Origin: Holophagae bacterium
GTDB lineage: Bacteria > Acidobacteriota > Holophagae > Acanthopleuribacterales > Acanthopleuribacteraceae
NCBI GenBank assembly: GCA_030429565.1
Contig: JAUIFE010000004.1
Span: 94,848-158,847 of the forward strand
DNA length: 64,000 nucleotides
Direction: 5' to 3'
A program made the position numbers and the translations under genes. Below the pieces are notes generated by a model that saw only the letters and a program-made list of their open reading frames with translations, was not told the origin of the DNA and did not search any database. Positions 9,407-16,947 of this stretch are shown here, piece after piece; the stretch's first letter is position 1, and every line of letters starts with the position of its first letter.

Positions 9407-10264
9407 TTAAGGCAATACGATCACTGTTTCTTCACCGTATTTCTTAATCAGGTTCTGAAAATGGCGAACCAACTTGCGACGGCGTTTGAGCAGCGCGTTA
9501 ATTTGAAGGTCGCTCAAGTAGGGTTTGACCGCATTGCGTAAATCGGCGTCGCTGACCGTGCGCAAGCGTTCGAGGAAGGTGCGCCCGATGTGGTTGACTT
9601 GCTTGAGAAACGGGACCTTGGTTTCGGGCTTAAAGCTGCGCGTGTGGTCGATCCACCAGGTAAAACCTTCACTGTCGACCAGGATATTGCCGGGATGGCG
9701 GTCGAAGTTGTAGATGAGGAAGTCGAAGGCTTTCATTTGGTGTTCCTCGACGCGGGTAACCACCTCGTTGGGGTCGATATCACGGTCGAGGATTTGCTGT
9801 TTGCGCGTTTTGGCCTGTTCGATCCAAATTTGAATGGAGCCGGGTTTCCCCAGGTGTTTGCGCAAGGTGGCCGGTGGCACCTTGTGCAGCAGCATCAGCT
9901 CGGAGACGCGATAGGCGGCCACCTCGAAGCCGGCACTGTCGTGGAAGTTAAGGTGCAATTTGCCGTCGACCACGGCTTTTTTGCCCTTGGTGTCGCCGTA
10001 GCGAAAAATAGCACGTGCCTTAAGGGTGTCGGTTTCGATCTCGACGCGAAAGGGTTTGGTGATGCCGTCACCGATGGGCTGGGTGTCGGTAATGGTGCAT
10101 TCCTCCAGGAAAGCAAGCAGGGCGGCGTCGTTCTGTTCGGCCAGCAAGGCCCCGTCACGTGTTTTGTACACGCGGGTGGTGCTCTCGACGGGTTCGGCGG
10201 CAAAAAGCGCGGCGTTGGCGACGAGCAAGCAAACGAAGAACACGGGGCGGGCGAGGGCCGTCAT
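9407..10264 (-). CDS. secreted protein-kinase-like protein (Fam20C/HipA/PI3-4K-type fold)
   Basis: The ATG has AAGGAG upstream and opens a signal peptide (residues 1-22, ending FAA). The mature 260-residue protein has a pattern seen in atypical kinases of the Fam20C, HipA and PI3/4-kinase type: GITKPFRVEI (about 67-76), AIFRYGD (85-91), FEVAAYRVSELM with Glu114 as a helix-C candidate, the catalytic-loop-like NFDRHPGN (186-193; Asp188, His190, Asn193), and a metal-binding-like WWIDHTRSF (Asp206). The order and spacing fit a catalytic loop followed about 15 residues later by a metal Asp. An exported bacterial member would act in the periplasm or outside. Position 88 is Arg where a Lys might be expected, so activity is uncertain. 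No substrate is implied by the neighbours. Confidence 0.6.
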   Translation of the reverse strand: MTALARPVFFVCLLVANAALFAAEPVESTTRVYKTRDGALLAEQNDAALLAFLEECTITDTQPIGDGITKPFRVEIETDTLKARAIFRYGDTKGKKAVVDGKLHLNFHDSAGFEVAAYRVSELMLLHKVPPATLRKHLGKPGSIQIWIEQAKTRKQQILDRDIDPNEVVTRVEEHQMKAFDFLIYNFDRHPGNILVDSEGFTWWIDHTRSFKPETKVPFLKQVNHIGRTFLERLRTVSDADLRNAVKPYLSDLQINALLKRRRKLVRHFQNLIKKYGEETVIVLP

Positions 10265-10439
10265 GGGAAAACTCCTTGGTAGAAAGCGGTTAGATTACAA
10301 CCGAGAAAAGCCGTCGGCAGGGTTCGGCGGCCTATTGTACCCAGGAAACGCGTGGGAAAGATGAGAAAAGGGCTATGCAAATTTAACGCGCGCGGGCCGT
10401 GGTTTTCCCATAAGTAAATCACGGCTGCCACAGTAGCGT

Positions 10440-10718
10440 TTAGTCGATGTCGCGACCCATGCTTTGGTAAGCGAAAACCAAAACTTCGGCGACCAGTTGG
10501 AACAGTTCGGGTGGAATGTCCTGCATGTAATCGAGTTTGAGCAGTGAATCGACGAGACCGTGATCTTGTTTGATCGGCACGTTGTTTTCACGCGCCGCCT
10601 TGAGGATTTCCTCAGCGACGACACCGGTACCGCGACTGACGACAAAAGGTTTGTCATCGGTGCCGTGGTCGTATTTGAGGCCGACTGCTTTGCGCACTTT
10701 TTTGGGAGGTTGAGCCAT
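10440..10718 (-). CDS. small EscU/YscU/FlhB C-terminal-domain-like protein
   Basis: Ninety-two residues, ATG with AAGGA upstream. The core VGLKYDHGTDDKPFVVSRGTGVVAEEIL, followed by ENNVPIKQDHGLVDSLLKLD, is the soluble C-terminal domain of the FlhB/YscU export-switch family, without its membrane part. The autocleavage NPTH motif is not present. Free-standing FlhB-tail proteins (YlqH in Bacillus) are known beside flagellar or FliK-like genes; their function is unclear. It is last in a three-gene operon behind a possible FliK-like fragment (14-nt gap), which supports a link to flagellar or type III export control. No other flagellar genes lie in the window. Confidence 0.82.
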   Translation of the reverse strand: MAQPPKKVRKAVGLKYDHGTDDKPFVVSRGTGVVAEEILKAARENNVPIKQDHGLVDSLLKLDYMQDIPPELFQLVAEVLVFAYQSMGRDID

Positions 10719-10732
10719 GGCGCCGTCCTTGT

Positions 10733-11008
10733 TTAGGCCTGGAGGTCGATGCCGCCGGGTGACGACGGGGAAGTGGGCGGTGTGGTTTGGGTTGACGCAC
10801 CGTTTTCGACGGACAAAACGCGGAAAAAAATCGTTTCACCGTCACGGTGAATGGAAAACATGCCGCGAATCCACCAGCCTGGTTGCAAGTCCACCTCGGT
10901 ACGTGCCTGCACCCGTGCCCACACGCCGTCGACAAAAACGCCCAGCGTGGCAAGGTCGCCCTCGCGCTTCACCACACGCGCCCGCATTTCGCGGTCGGTT
11001 TGAATCAC
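10733..11008 (-). CDS. small protein, possible FliK-like fragment
   Basis: Ninety-one residues starting at a GTG whose last three bases and following A overlap the upstream stop (GTGA), so translation is probably coupled. The pattern, alternating hydrophobic strands in RARVVKREGDLATLGVFVDGV then VQARTEVDLQPGWWIRGMF, resembles the small beta domain near the N-terminus of FliK-like hook-length proteins. A Thr/Ser/Pro-rich tail follows. FliK-like and FlhB-tail genes occur side by side in other bacteria (ylqG-ylqH), which is why I suggest this. Sequence evidence alone is weak, and an unrelated regulatory protein is possible. Confidence 0.6.
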   Translation of the reverse strand: MIQTDREMRARVVKREGDLATLGVFVDGVWARVQARTEVDLQPGWWIRGMFSIHRDGETIFFRVLSVENGASTQTTPPTSPSSPGGIDLQA

Positions 11009-11370
11009 GTGACCGCCTCGGCAATGGTGTCGTCCATGCGTTTAATCAGCTCATGCAGCGAGTAGGGTTTTATGATAACCTCGATTGGTGGGAAGCTGGA
11101 AAGTCGGATCAGATCGTCTTGCGTCGGATTCTTGGTGAGCAGCACCACGGGTATTTTGTTTTGATTATGGCGCAGGGTCGCCAGAAAACGCAGGGCTGGA
11201 TCGACATCCTCATAACTAATAAGGACCAACTGAAAGACCTGTGTTTTTAATTTGATAAGGGCATCGCGGATGCGTTTGACCGGGACCACATGGAACCCGT
11301 TCGGGGCGAGTTGATCGTCCAGCGCGACGCGAGGATAAAAATCGGGTTCCACGAGTAAGATTTGTTTCAT
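11005..11370 (-). CDS. response-regulator receiver domain lacking the phospho-acceptor Asp
   Basis: The ATG at 11370 begins MKQILLVEPD, the beta-1 strand of a receiver domain; the frame extends upstream to 11817, but that part is not receiver-like. The 121-residue product is a lone receiver with the expected acidic pair (Glu8, Asp10), Thr79 and Lys101-Pro102 (VIIKPYS). The beta-3 position that should hold the phosphorylated Asp is Ser52 (LVLISYED). It is therefore either a pseudo-receiver or uses a nearby acidic residue (Glu54/Asp55). No output domain. It is first in a coupled operon with the FliK-like and FlhB-tail-like genes. Confidence 0.85.
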   Translation of the reverse strand: MKQILLVEPDFYPRVALDDQLAPNGFHVVPVKRIRDALIKLKTQVFQLVLISYEDVDPALRFLATLRHNQNKIPVVLLTKNPTQDDLIRLSSFPPIEVIIKPYSLHELIKRMDDTIAEAVT

Positions 11371-11933
11371 TGACGGCCTTTGACAGCAATGTCGGTGCGA
11401 TGTTGATGCTCTTATTCTAGTGGGAAACAGCCAAAAGGAAAAGCGTCGGCTTGACCGAGTGCACTGCGCAAGTCGCACCGATTGGGTCGGCCTTGCGTCG
11501 GCAGGCGCACCGGACGATTGGCTCCGCTTTTCGATTCGTTGCCGGGGCTTGCGCCTTTTGGGTAAAAGATTCCACCTGAACCGACACGTTTTTGCGCGTA
11601 GCCATAGTAGGAGGGCGAGCAGACGGGTTCGTTTTTCGCTTTTTCCGATACCGCCGTGCGGTTCCCAACAATGTTGTCTCGTCGATTGAATTACTTGGTC
11701 GACCTTATTACCTAAAACGCGCATAAAGTGTGGAAGATTTTGGTCAAAAGTTTGGCGTGAAAAAGTTTGGGGAAAATCGGACTTACACAGCCTAGGGTCT
11801 GTGGCGTATTTTTTCAAACTGTCGCAGCCTGGACGCTTGCCTGAAACCGAAACAACACCGGTAACCGCCGGTAAGAATTGCGCCTTTTAGTAAAACACCT
11901 ATTCTTTTTTTTTCTGTACTAGAGAGGATTTTC
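11371..11933. other. 563-bp divergent intergenic region
   Basis: Lies between two divergent genes. No convincing ORF; overlapping frames on both strands are Arg/Ser-rich and lack SD sites. A run of nine T residues precedes the SD of the plus-strand gene. Promoters for both flanking genes should be here, but no clear -35/-10 pair stands out. Confidence 0.35.
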
Positions 11934-12764
11934 ATGAGTTTACTACTGGTTTTTTTAGCCACCGCAGCTTTCAACGATTTCGACCCCGATGAGGTCATTA
12001 TCGATCCCCAGGTGACCATTAACGCCGCACCCACCGAGACGGGCGATTCGAACATCGATTTCCTGCGGTTATTATCTGAGATGGGGGTTTATGAGTATTC
12101 CCGAACCTATGCAGATTACCAAGGGGTCGATCTTTCCGACATCAAACAGGTTTTAAAGCTGTCTTGCATGGATGACGCGGTTCTATTTTGCGTGACCGTC
12201 GACGTGGACCCTTATGGCCAATTCGATTTGATGTTCACCTACGATGTGCAACATAACCGTCGTATCGTCATTGTCGATAACAAGTACCTGCTCATTTCCG
12301 AGCTGCGCGAATACCAGTACCAAGTTTTTCCCGGCCAATTCACGACCCGCGTCGGTGAATTCGTTTATAAGGTGGACACCAACAACCAAGATCTAATCAC
12401 GCAACCCCACACCGGTGGGTTACCATCCGAGGATTGCGAGAACCTGTTGGACGATGAAAACCGGTTGCGCCAATTACTACCGTTTCATCCCTTTTCAGCG
12501 GCAACGGCTTACGAACAAACCAGCACGAGCCCCTTTGGGTCCTTGTCGGGGTCCTTGTCGGGGTCTTTGTCCTGTGCCGATATGGCTTTAACCGACCTTT
12601 TAGTTCATAAGATTATGGATGAAAATTACGTGTTTGAAGAAGATTCGGAAACCATTTTTATTAATGGTGAAATTCAAGGCATTAAAACACAAGAAAAAAT
12701 TGAAAAAATTAACTATATCGTGGCGGCCTTGCGCAGCTTTTTTAATGGAAAATTGGCCTACTAA
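11934..12764 (+). CDS. hypothetical protein with a GSLS tetrapeptide repeat
   Basis: A 276-residue protein that I do not recognise. The ATG is preceded by GAGAGGA. The first 12 residues (MSLLLVFLATAA) could be a short signal sequence, so secretion is plausible but not certain. The body is acidic and rich in Asp, Tyr and Val. A beta-strand-rich middle (FDLMFTYDV, RRIVIVDNKYLL) is followed by a helical C-terminus after a GSLS-GSLS-GSLS linker near residues 202-213. Two Cys pairs (Cys66/Cys75 and Cys165/Cys214) may form disulfides. Convergent with a large kinase gene, 12 nt apart. Its terminator lies inside the last codons of that kinase gene. Confidence 0.8.
   Translation: MSLLLVFLATAAFNDFDPDEVIIDPQVTINAAPTETGDSNIDFLRLLSEMGVYEYSRTYADYQGVDLSDIKQVLKLSCMDDAVLFCVTVDVDPYGQFDLMFTYDVQHNRRIVIVDNKYLLISELREYQYQVFPGQFTTRVGEFVYKVDTNNQDLITQPHTGGLPSEDCENLLDDENRLRQLLPFHPFSAATAYEQTSTSPFGSLSGSLSGSLSCADMALTDLLVHKIMDENYVFEEDSETIFINGEIQGIKTQEKIEKINYIVAALRSFFNGKLAY
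12537..12572 (+). repeat. three tandem 12-bp units encoding GSLS
   Basis: Units GGGTCCTTGTCG, GGGTCCTTGTCG and GGGTCTTTGTCC follow one another in frame. They are almost identical at DNA level, which suggests recent slippage expansion of a linker. Confidence 0.85.
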
Positions 12765-12776
12765 AACGGCGCTTGG

Positions 12777-15596
12777 CTAATGATCGGTTCTTTCGGGAGA
12801 GGGTTCGCCCTCTCCTTTTTTGCTTTTGGCGGCTAAGTGCGCGGCTTGGTCGATGCGGTAGCCTTTTAAGGCGACGGTGTTTCCGTGTTTTGCTCCCCAA
12901 AACGCGTCACATTCGGCAATAAATGCGTCTAACTCTGCCGCGCCTTCGGGATAATCACTTTCCACCAAGGCGACTACCCAACGAAAGGCATAGGTCATGG
13001 TCGTGTCATTTTGGCGGCCGAACGCCTGTTCGGAAAAATCGACCGCCTGACAACCCCAAGGGACGGCCTGCTCGAATTCGTCCAACTTATAAAAAATGGT
13101 TGCCAGATTGTTGGCGATATCGCCGGCTAAGTCGAGGGCGGGATGGCCTTCGTCTTCGGAAATTTGGTAGGCAAGCCGGGCAATCGGCAGTGCTTCCTGA
13201 ATCTCTCCCATACCCACCAACAGCGATGCGAACATGTTTAATTGGCGCGCACCAAGCAACGAGGGATCTTCCTGGCTGTAGGTACGTTCAAAGTAATCGA
13301 GGAACAGCGGTAGGAAGGTGCGGTCGTTCCCCGACGCGGCGGAGGCGAGACGGGTGGTATGAAAGAGGAAATACAAATCAAAGTTCTTGTAATCGCGATT
13401 ACTGTTATAACGTGGGTACAACACACCGATTTGGTTCAGCATAAAATGGAAGCGATGTCGGCGTAAGTATAGGAACCCGGCAGACTTATGGATGGCTAAG
13501 GTTTGCGAGTGGTTGGCGCCGTAATAGGCGCTTGCTTCGTTCAGCGTCTCGTTTAGGAGGTTTTCCGCCTCGTCAAATCTGCCTTGCAGGGTATAGACGT
13601 TCATCAACGAGATCTTGCTGGTAAAAATATAGATCTGGTTCTCGTGGGTTTGGTCATTTTCGGTTAAAGCGCGCTCCAAATGGACAATGGCTTCGTCGTA
13701 ACGACCCGTGTGGGTTAACACCGCACCCATGCTGTTGTGATACTTGAGACGCAAGCGCGGATTTTCCAGCGGGAATGACGCAATCAGTCGCGCTGTTTCG
13801 GCGAGAACCTGTTTCGCTTCCGCATAACGGCGTAGGTTGATCAGGCCCTCGGCAGCAAGGATGTGGAGGTTGCCGGTTAAGTGGATGTTCGATTGGGATG
13901 CGGGAAATTGAGCGATCAATGCTTGGTAGCACTTGAGCGCATTGGGCGTGGCATCGATGGCTTTAAGGGTCAGGCAGCTCTCATAGCGACTTTCCAAACT
14001 CTCGGGTGAGCTTGCTCCGTAAACGGCGTTTCGCAAGACCAGGCCTTTGGCGAGGTGATCGCGTGACCGTTCAAATGCCGACACATTGCGGTAGGCTTTG
14101 CCGACCATGTGGTGCAAGTTACCGCGAATTTCCTCGTTGAGATTGAGTACGTCGATCTTGGGACTGAACTCATGCAAACGATCAATGACCTTGACGTCGG
14201 TGCCTTCGTTTTGGGGTGAGACCGAAGTAATGAATTCCTCGAGCAGGGCCACCGTGGTTTTGGCGGTTTGGGCTTCTTTGAGAATGCGCTGCTCGGCTTT
14301 TTTCGACTGGTAGAAACCAATGCTCAGGCCAACCAGGGCGACGAGAACACCCACGGCCACGGTTGTGGCGGCGGCCGTCAACAAGCGGTTGCGTTTGATG
14401 AAACGCCCGACCTGGTAGGTCCAACTGGGTGGGCCCGCCAGAACTGGTTCGTCGGCGAGGTGGCGGTCGCAATCCTCGGCCAAGGCCAAGGCGCTTTCGT
14501 AGCGCCGCGCCGGTTCCTTTTCGATGGCCTTCATCGTGATCCAGTCCAAATCGCCGCGATAATATTTGCTGAGTTGGGCCGGTTTGCCGGCGAGGTTGGC
14601 GGGTTCGGCGTCGCTGACCAACACCGCCCGACTCGGCGTCTTGGGTTGGCTTTCGCGAATGGCCTGGAAGGTTTGGTCCCAAGAGAGAACCTCCAAGCTT
14701 TGGCGACTGAGCGGCAGGTCGCCGACCAGCATTTCGTAGAGGATGACGCCGAGTGAGTAGACGTCGGTGCGCAGGTCGATATCGCGATCGGTGACGCGGG
14801 TTTGTTCGGGGCTCATGTAACCGAGCGTGCCAACGGCGACGCCGGGGATGGTGAGTTGGGTAGCGGTGACTTGAAAGCTGTGTTCGAGGTGATCGTCGCT
14901 TTGTACGGCTTTGGCGATGCCGAAATCGATAATTTTGGGTTGCGGTACGGTGTCGATGGTGGTGACGAGAATGTTGGCTGGTTTAAGGTCGCGGTGAATA
15001 ATGCCCCGTTGGTGGGCGAAATGAACCGCGCGACAAATGGCGCTAAACAGCGCCAGCCGTTGGCGCAGGTTCAGTTGATGTTCGCGGCAGTATTCCGCGA
15101 GCGCGGCGCCCTCCACGTATTCCATCGCGAAAAAGGGCAGGCCGTTGTCGGTGGTGCCGGAGAAGTGAACCGACGCAATATTGGGATGGTTCAAACGGGC
15201 GAGCGTTTGGACTTCCATTTCAAAGCGGCGCTGTAGGCGGTCGTTGGTGGTGTGAACGCGAATGACCTTAATCGCGACGCGCCGTTTGATGGGTTTGTTT
15301 TGTTCGGCCAAGTACACGGCGCCCATGCCGCCTTCCCCGATCAAACGCGTTAGGGTAAAGGGTCCGATTTCCTTGCCGACGAAATGGTCTTCTAACAAGG
15401 CCACGCTGTGCAGCGAGGCTGGGTCGAAGAAGGAGTCGGCGGCGGCCATATCGTCCGCGTCCAGGAGTTTCTGGAGTTCGAGGTAGAGCTCGGGTTCGTC
15501 TTGTTCCAGCTCGGCCAAATAGGCGGCCCGCGTTGGATGGTCCATTTCGTGGCATCGTTCAAATGCCGCTTCTAATTTTTGCCAAAGTTGGCTCAT
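12777..15596 (-). CDS. membrane-anchored Ser/Thr protein kinase with TPR tail
   Basis: A 939-residue Hanks-type kinase. The catalytic domain is at about residues 79-380: glycine loop IGEGGMGAVYLAE (86-98), Lys110 in VAIKVI, HRDLKPANIL with Asp203, DFGIAKA (224-230), and YMSPEQ in the activation segment. The glycine loop is of the PknB type. A single membrane helix (about 405-429) separates it from a C-terminal half built of TPR repeats (about 480-910), presumably periplasmic and protein-binding. The N-terminal 75 residues are helical and resemble those of the second kinase in the window. SD is weak (GGGGGC). The extreme C-terminus, GEGEPSPERTDH, is encoded by DNA that also forms the terminator of the convergent gene. 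Confidence 0.95.
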   Translation of the reverse strand: MSQLWQKLEAAFERCHEMDHPTRAAYLAELEQDEPELYLELQKLLDADDMAAADSFFDPASLHSVALLEDHFVGKEIGPFTLTRLIGEGGMGAVYLAEQNKPIKRRVAIKVIRVHTTNDRLQRRFEMEVQTLARLNHPNIASVHFSGTTDNGLPFFAMEYVEGAALAEYCREHQLNLRQRLALFSAICRAVHFAHQRGIIHRDLKPANILVTTIDTVPQPKIIDFGIAKAVQSDDHLEHSFQVTATQLTIPGVAVGTLGYMSPEQTRVTDRDIDLRTDVYSLGVILYEMLVGDLPLSRQSLEVLSWDQTFQAIRESQPKTPSRAVLVSDAEPANLAGKPAQLSKYYRGDLDWITMKAIEKEPARRYESALALAEDCDRHLADEPVLAGPPSWTYQVGRFIKRNRLLTAAATTVAVGVLVALVGLSIGFYQSKKAEQRILKEAQTAKTTVALLEEFITSVSPQNEGTDVKVIDRLHEFSPKIDVLNLNEEIRGNLHHMVGKAYRNVSAFERSRDHLAKGLVLRNAVYGASSPESLESRYESCLTLKAIDATPNALKCYQALIAQFPASQSNIHLTGNLHILAAEGLINLRRYAEAKQVLAETARLIASFPLENPRLRLKYHNSMGAVLTHTGRYDEAIVHLERALTENDQTHENQIYIFTSKISLMNVYTLQGRFDEAENLLNETLNEASAYYGANHSQTLAIHKSAGFLYLRRHRFHFMLNQIGVLYPRYNSNRDYKNFDLYFLFHTTRLASAASGNDRTFLPLFLDYFERTYSQEDPSLLGARQLNMFASLLVGMGEIQEALPIARLAYQISEDEGHPALDLAGDIANNLATIFYKLDEFEQAVPWGCQAVDFSEQAFGRQNDTTMTYAFRWVVALVESDYPEGAAELDAFIAECDAFWGAKHGNTVALKGYRIDQAAHLAAKSKKGEGEPSPERTDH
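12796..12821 (+). terminator. intrinsic terminator inside the convergent kinase gene
   Basis: GGAGAGGG, loop TTCG, CCCTCTCC, then TTTTTT. The stable UUCG tetraloop and U-run make a strong terminator for the plus-strand gene ending at 12764. It lies entirely within the coding region of the minus-strand kinase. Confidence 0.88.
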
Positions 15597-16105
15597 GCTG
15601 TTGCCCCCGTACGGCGACGCGTCGCGCTTATCATCCTACTAAAAATAGCGATAGGCAGGGGGTTTGGGTCGCACGGCCGGCCTGAAAACGGTATGCGTTT
15701 TCCGTAGCCTGGGCGGCGCAGGGATGCAAGTACCCTAAATGCCGACCGACGCATGGGGTGGGTGACGTCGAAAGTTTCCTATCGCAAGCCAATGTGGGAT
15801 ACGTGCAGGCCATGCCGGCAAGGTACGTCGCTTCCGGCGGCCACAGCTTCGACGACGAAGGCCTTTTTTGAAAAGAGCGGGTGCTAAATCTCGTTCGTGC
15901 CGCTAAACTTGCCTATTTCAACCTCAAAGCGACAATATCCGGGCGGCGGTTTCACGATTCAAGGCGGACCCCTTGTGGCAGATGGTTGAATGAAGCATCT
16001 TAATTGAGGCACAACGATGCAAACCCGCATCTTGCCATGATGCACTCTGGCTCATGCGACTTATCGCCTGGCGCGGCCCCAAACCAGCTCAAGAAAGGGT
16101 TTATT
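15597..16105. other. 509-bp divergent intergenic region
   Basis: Separates the kinase gene from the DUF2490 gene. No protein-like ORF with an SD site. Should contain both promoters; I could not identify convincing boxes. Confidence 0.35.
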
Positions 16106-16762
16106 ATGTTTCCCACGCGTCCTTTTCTGATACCCATGTGTTTTCTGGCCTTTGTGTTTGTCGGCAGCATGACAGTTCTGGCACAAAATGATAATCAAGC
16201 ATGGTTGGCGGGGCGTAAAAGTCTACTAAAGAAGGATAATCTGGGAATTGACTTTTACTTCGAAATCCGAGTTCGTGAAGATGCGCGCCAAGCCTATGGT
16301 TACTTCTTCGGCCCCACCATTGCCTATAAGGTCAAACCTTGGTTGCGCGTTGGTGGCGCCTTTCGCGTGATCCACATAAAAAGGGGTGACCAGGGTTTTG
16401 CCAAAATTCGCCGGCCCGAGTTTGTGTTTACCTTTTCCCAAAAGCTCACTGGGCGTTTGCACTTCGCTCTCCGCAACCGCTATGAATATTTCTCGCGCGA
16501 AGGCCGCGATGACACAGATCGACTGCGTTCCCGCATCACCTTTTCTTCTCCGCTGCGCCGAGGCGCCTTAACCGGCCTTTATTTCAGCAACGAATTCTTC
16601 TACGTGGCGGAAACGGGCTTTTGGGAACGCAATCGTGTGATCCCCATCGGCTTTAATTTCAAAGTCGGCAGAAAACAAAAACTCAAGCTGTTTTATATGA
16701 TCGAACACCTGCGTCGTGGTTCACGTGACTTCCACTCTCTTGGCGTTTTCTACTCGTTTTAA
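16106..16762 (+). CDS. DUF2490-family outer-membrane protein
   Basis: Start chosen at 16106 behind AAAGGG, because it opens a signal peptide (about 1-28, ending VLAQ); the frame extends upstream to 16004 without one. The 218-residue precursor shows regularly spaced beta strands: GIDFYFEIRVREDARQ, WLRVGGAFRVIH, LHFALRNRYEYF, LRSRITFSSPL, GLYFSNEFFY and a terminal HSLGVFYSF. This layout, with the basic LRNRYEYF strand, fits DUF2490, a family of predicted outer-membrane beta-barrels of unknown function. The terminal Phe is the usual insertion signal. It is convergent with hemN, with the 14-bp repeat array between them. Confidence 0.78.
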   Translation: MFPTRPFLIPMCFLAFVFVGSMTVLAQNDNQAWLAGRKSLLKKDNLGIDFYFEIRVREDARQAYGYFFGPTIAYKVKPWLRVGGAFRVIHIKRGDQGFAKIRRPEFVFTFSQKLTGRLHFALRNRYEYFSREGRDDTDRLRSRITFSSPLRRGALTGLYFSNEFFYVAETGFWERNRVIPIGFNFKVGRKQKLKLFYMIEHLRRGSRDFHSLGVFYSF

Positions 16763-16856
16763 TCGGTTATCTCCAAGTCACGGCGGCGGGTCTCGTGTCT
16801 CTCATGCAATGGTGCCTTGCTTCGCTAACCCTGTTTTCGTTGCTTGGTGTGATTGG

Positions 16857-16947
16857 CACCTAGCCGGCCGCACCTAGCCGGCCGCACCTAGCCGGCCGCA
16901 CCTAGCCGGCCGCACCTAGCCGGCCGCACCTAGCCGGCCGCACCTAG
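16857..16947. repeat. 14-bp tandem repeat array, 6.5 copies
   Basis: The unit CACCTAGCCGGCCG is repeated without a single mismatch: six full units plus CACCTAG. Each unit contains the palindromes GCCGGC and CGGCCG. On the minus strand the hemN stop codon TAG lies in the final partial unit, so the array is the 3' untranslated region of hemN. Perfect identity indicates recent expansion. Confidence 0.97.

Noticed and set aside
16857..16947. Possible CRISPR array
   Set aside because: The units are 14 bp and directly adjacent with no spacers; it is a simple tandem repeat.
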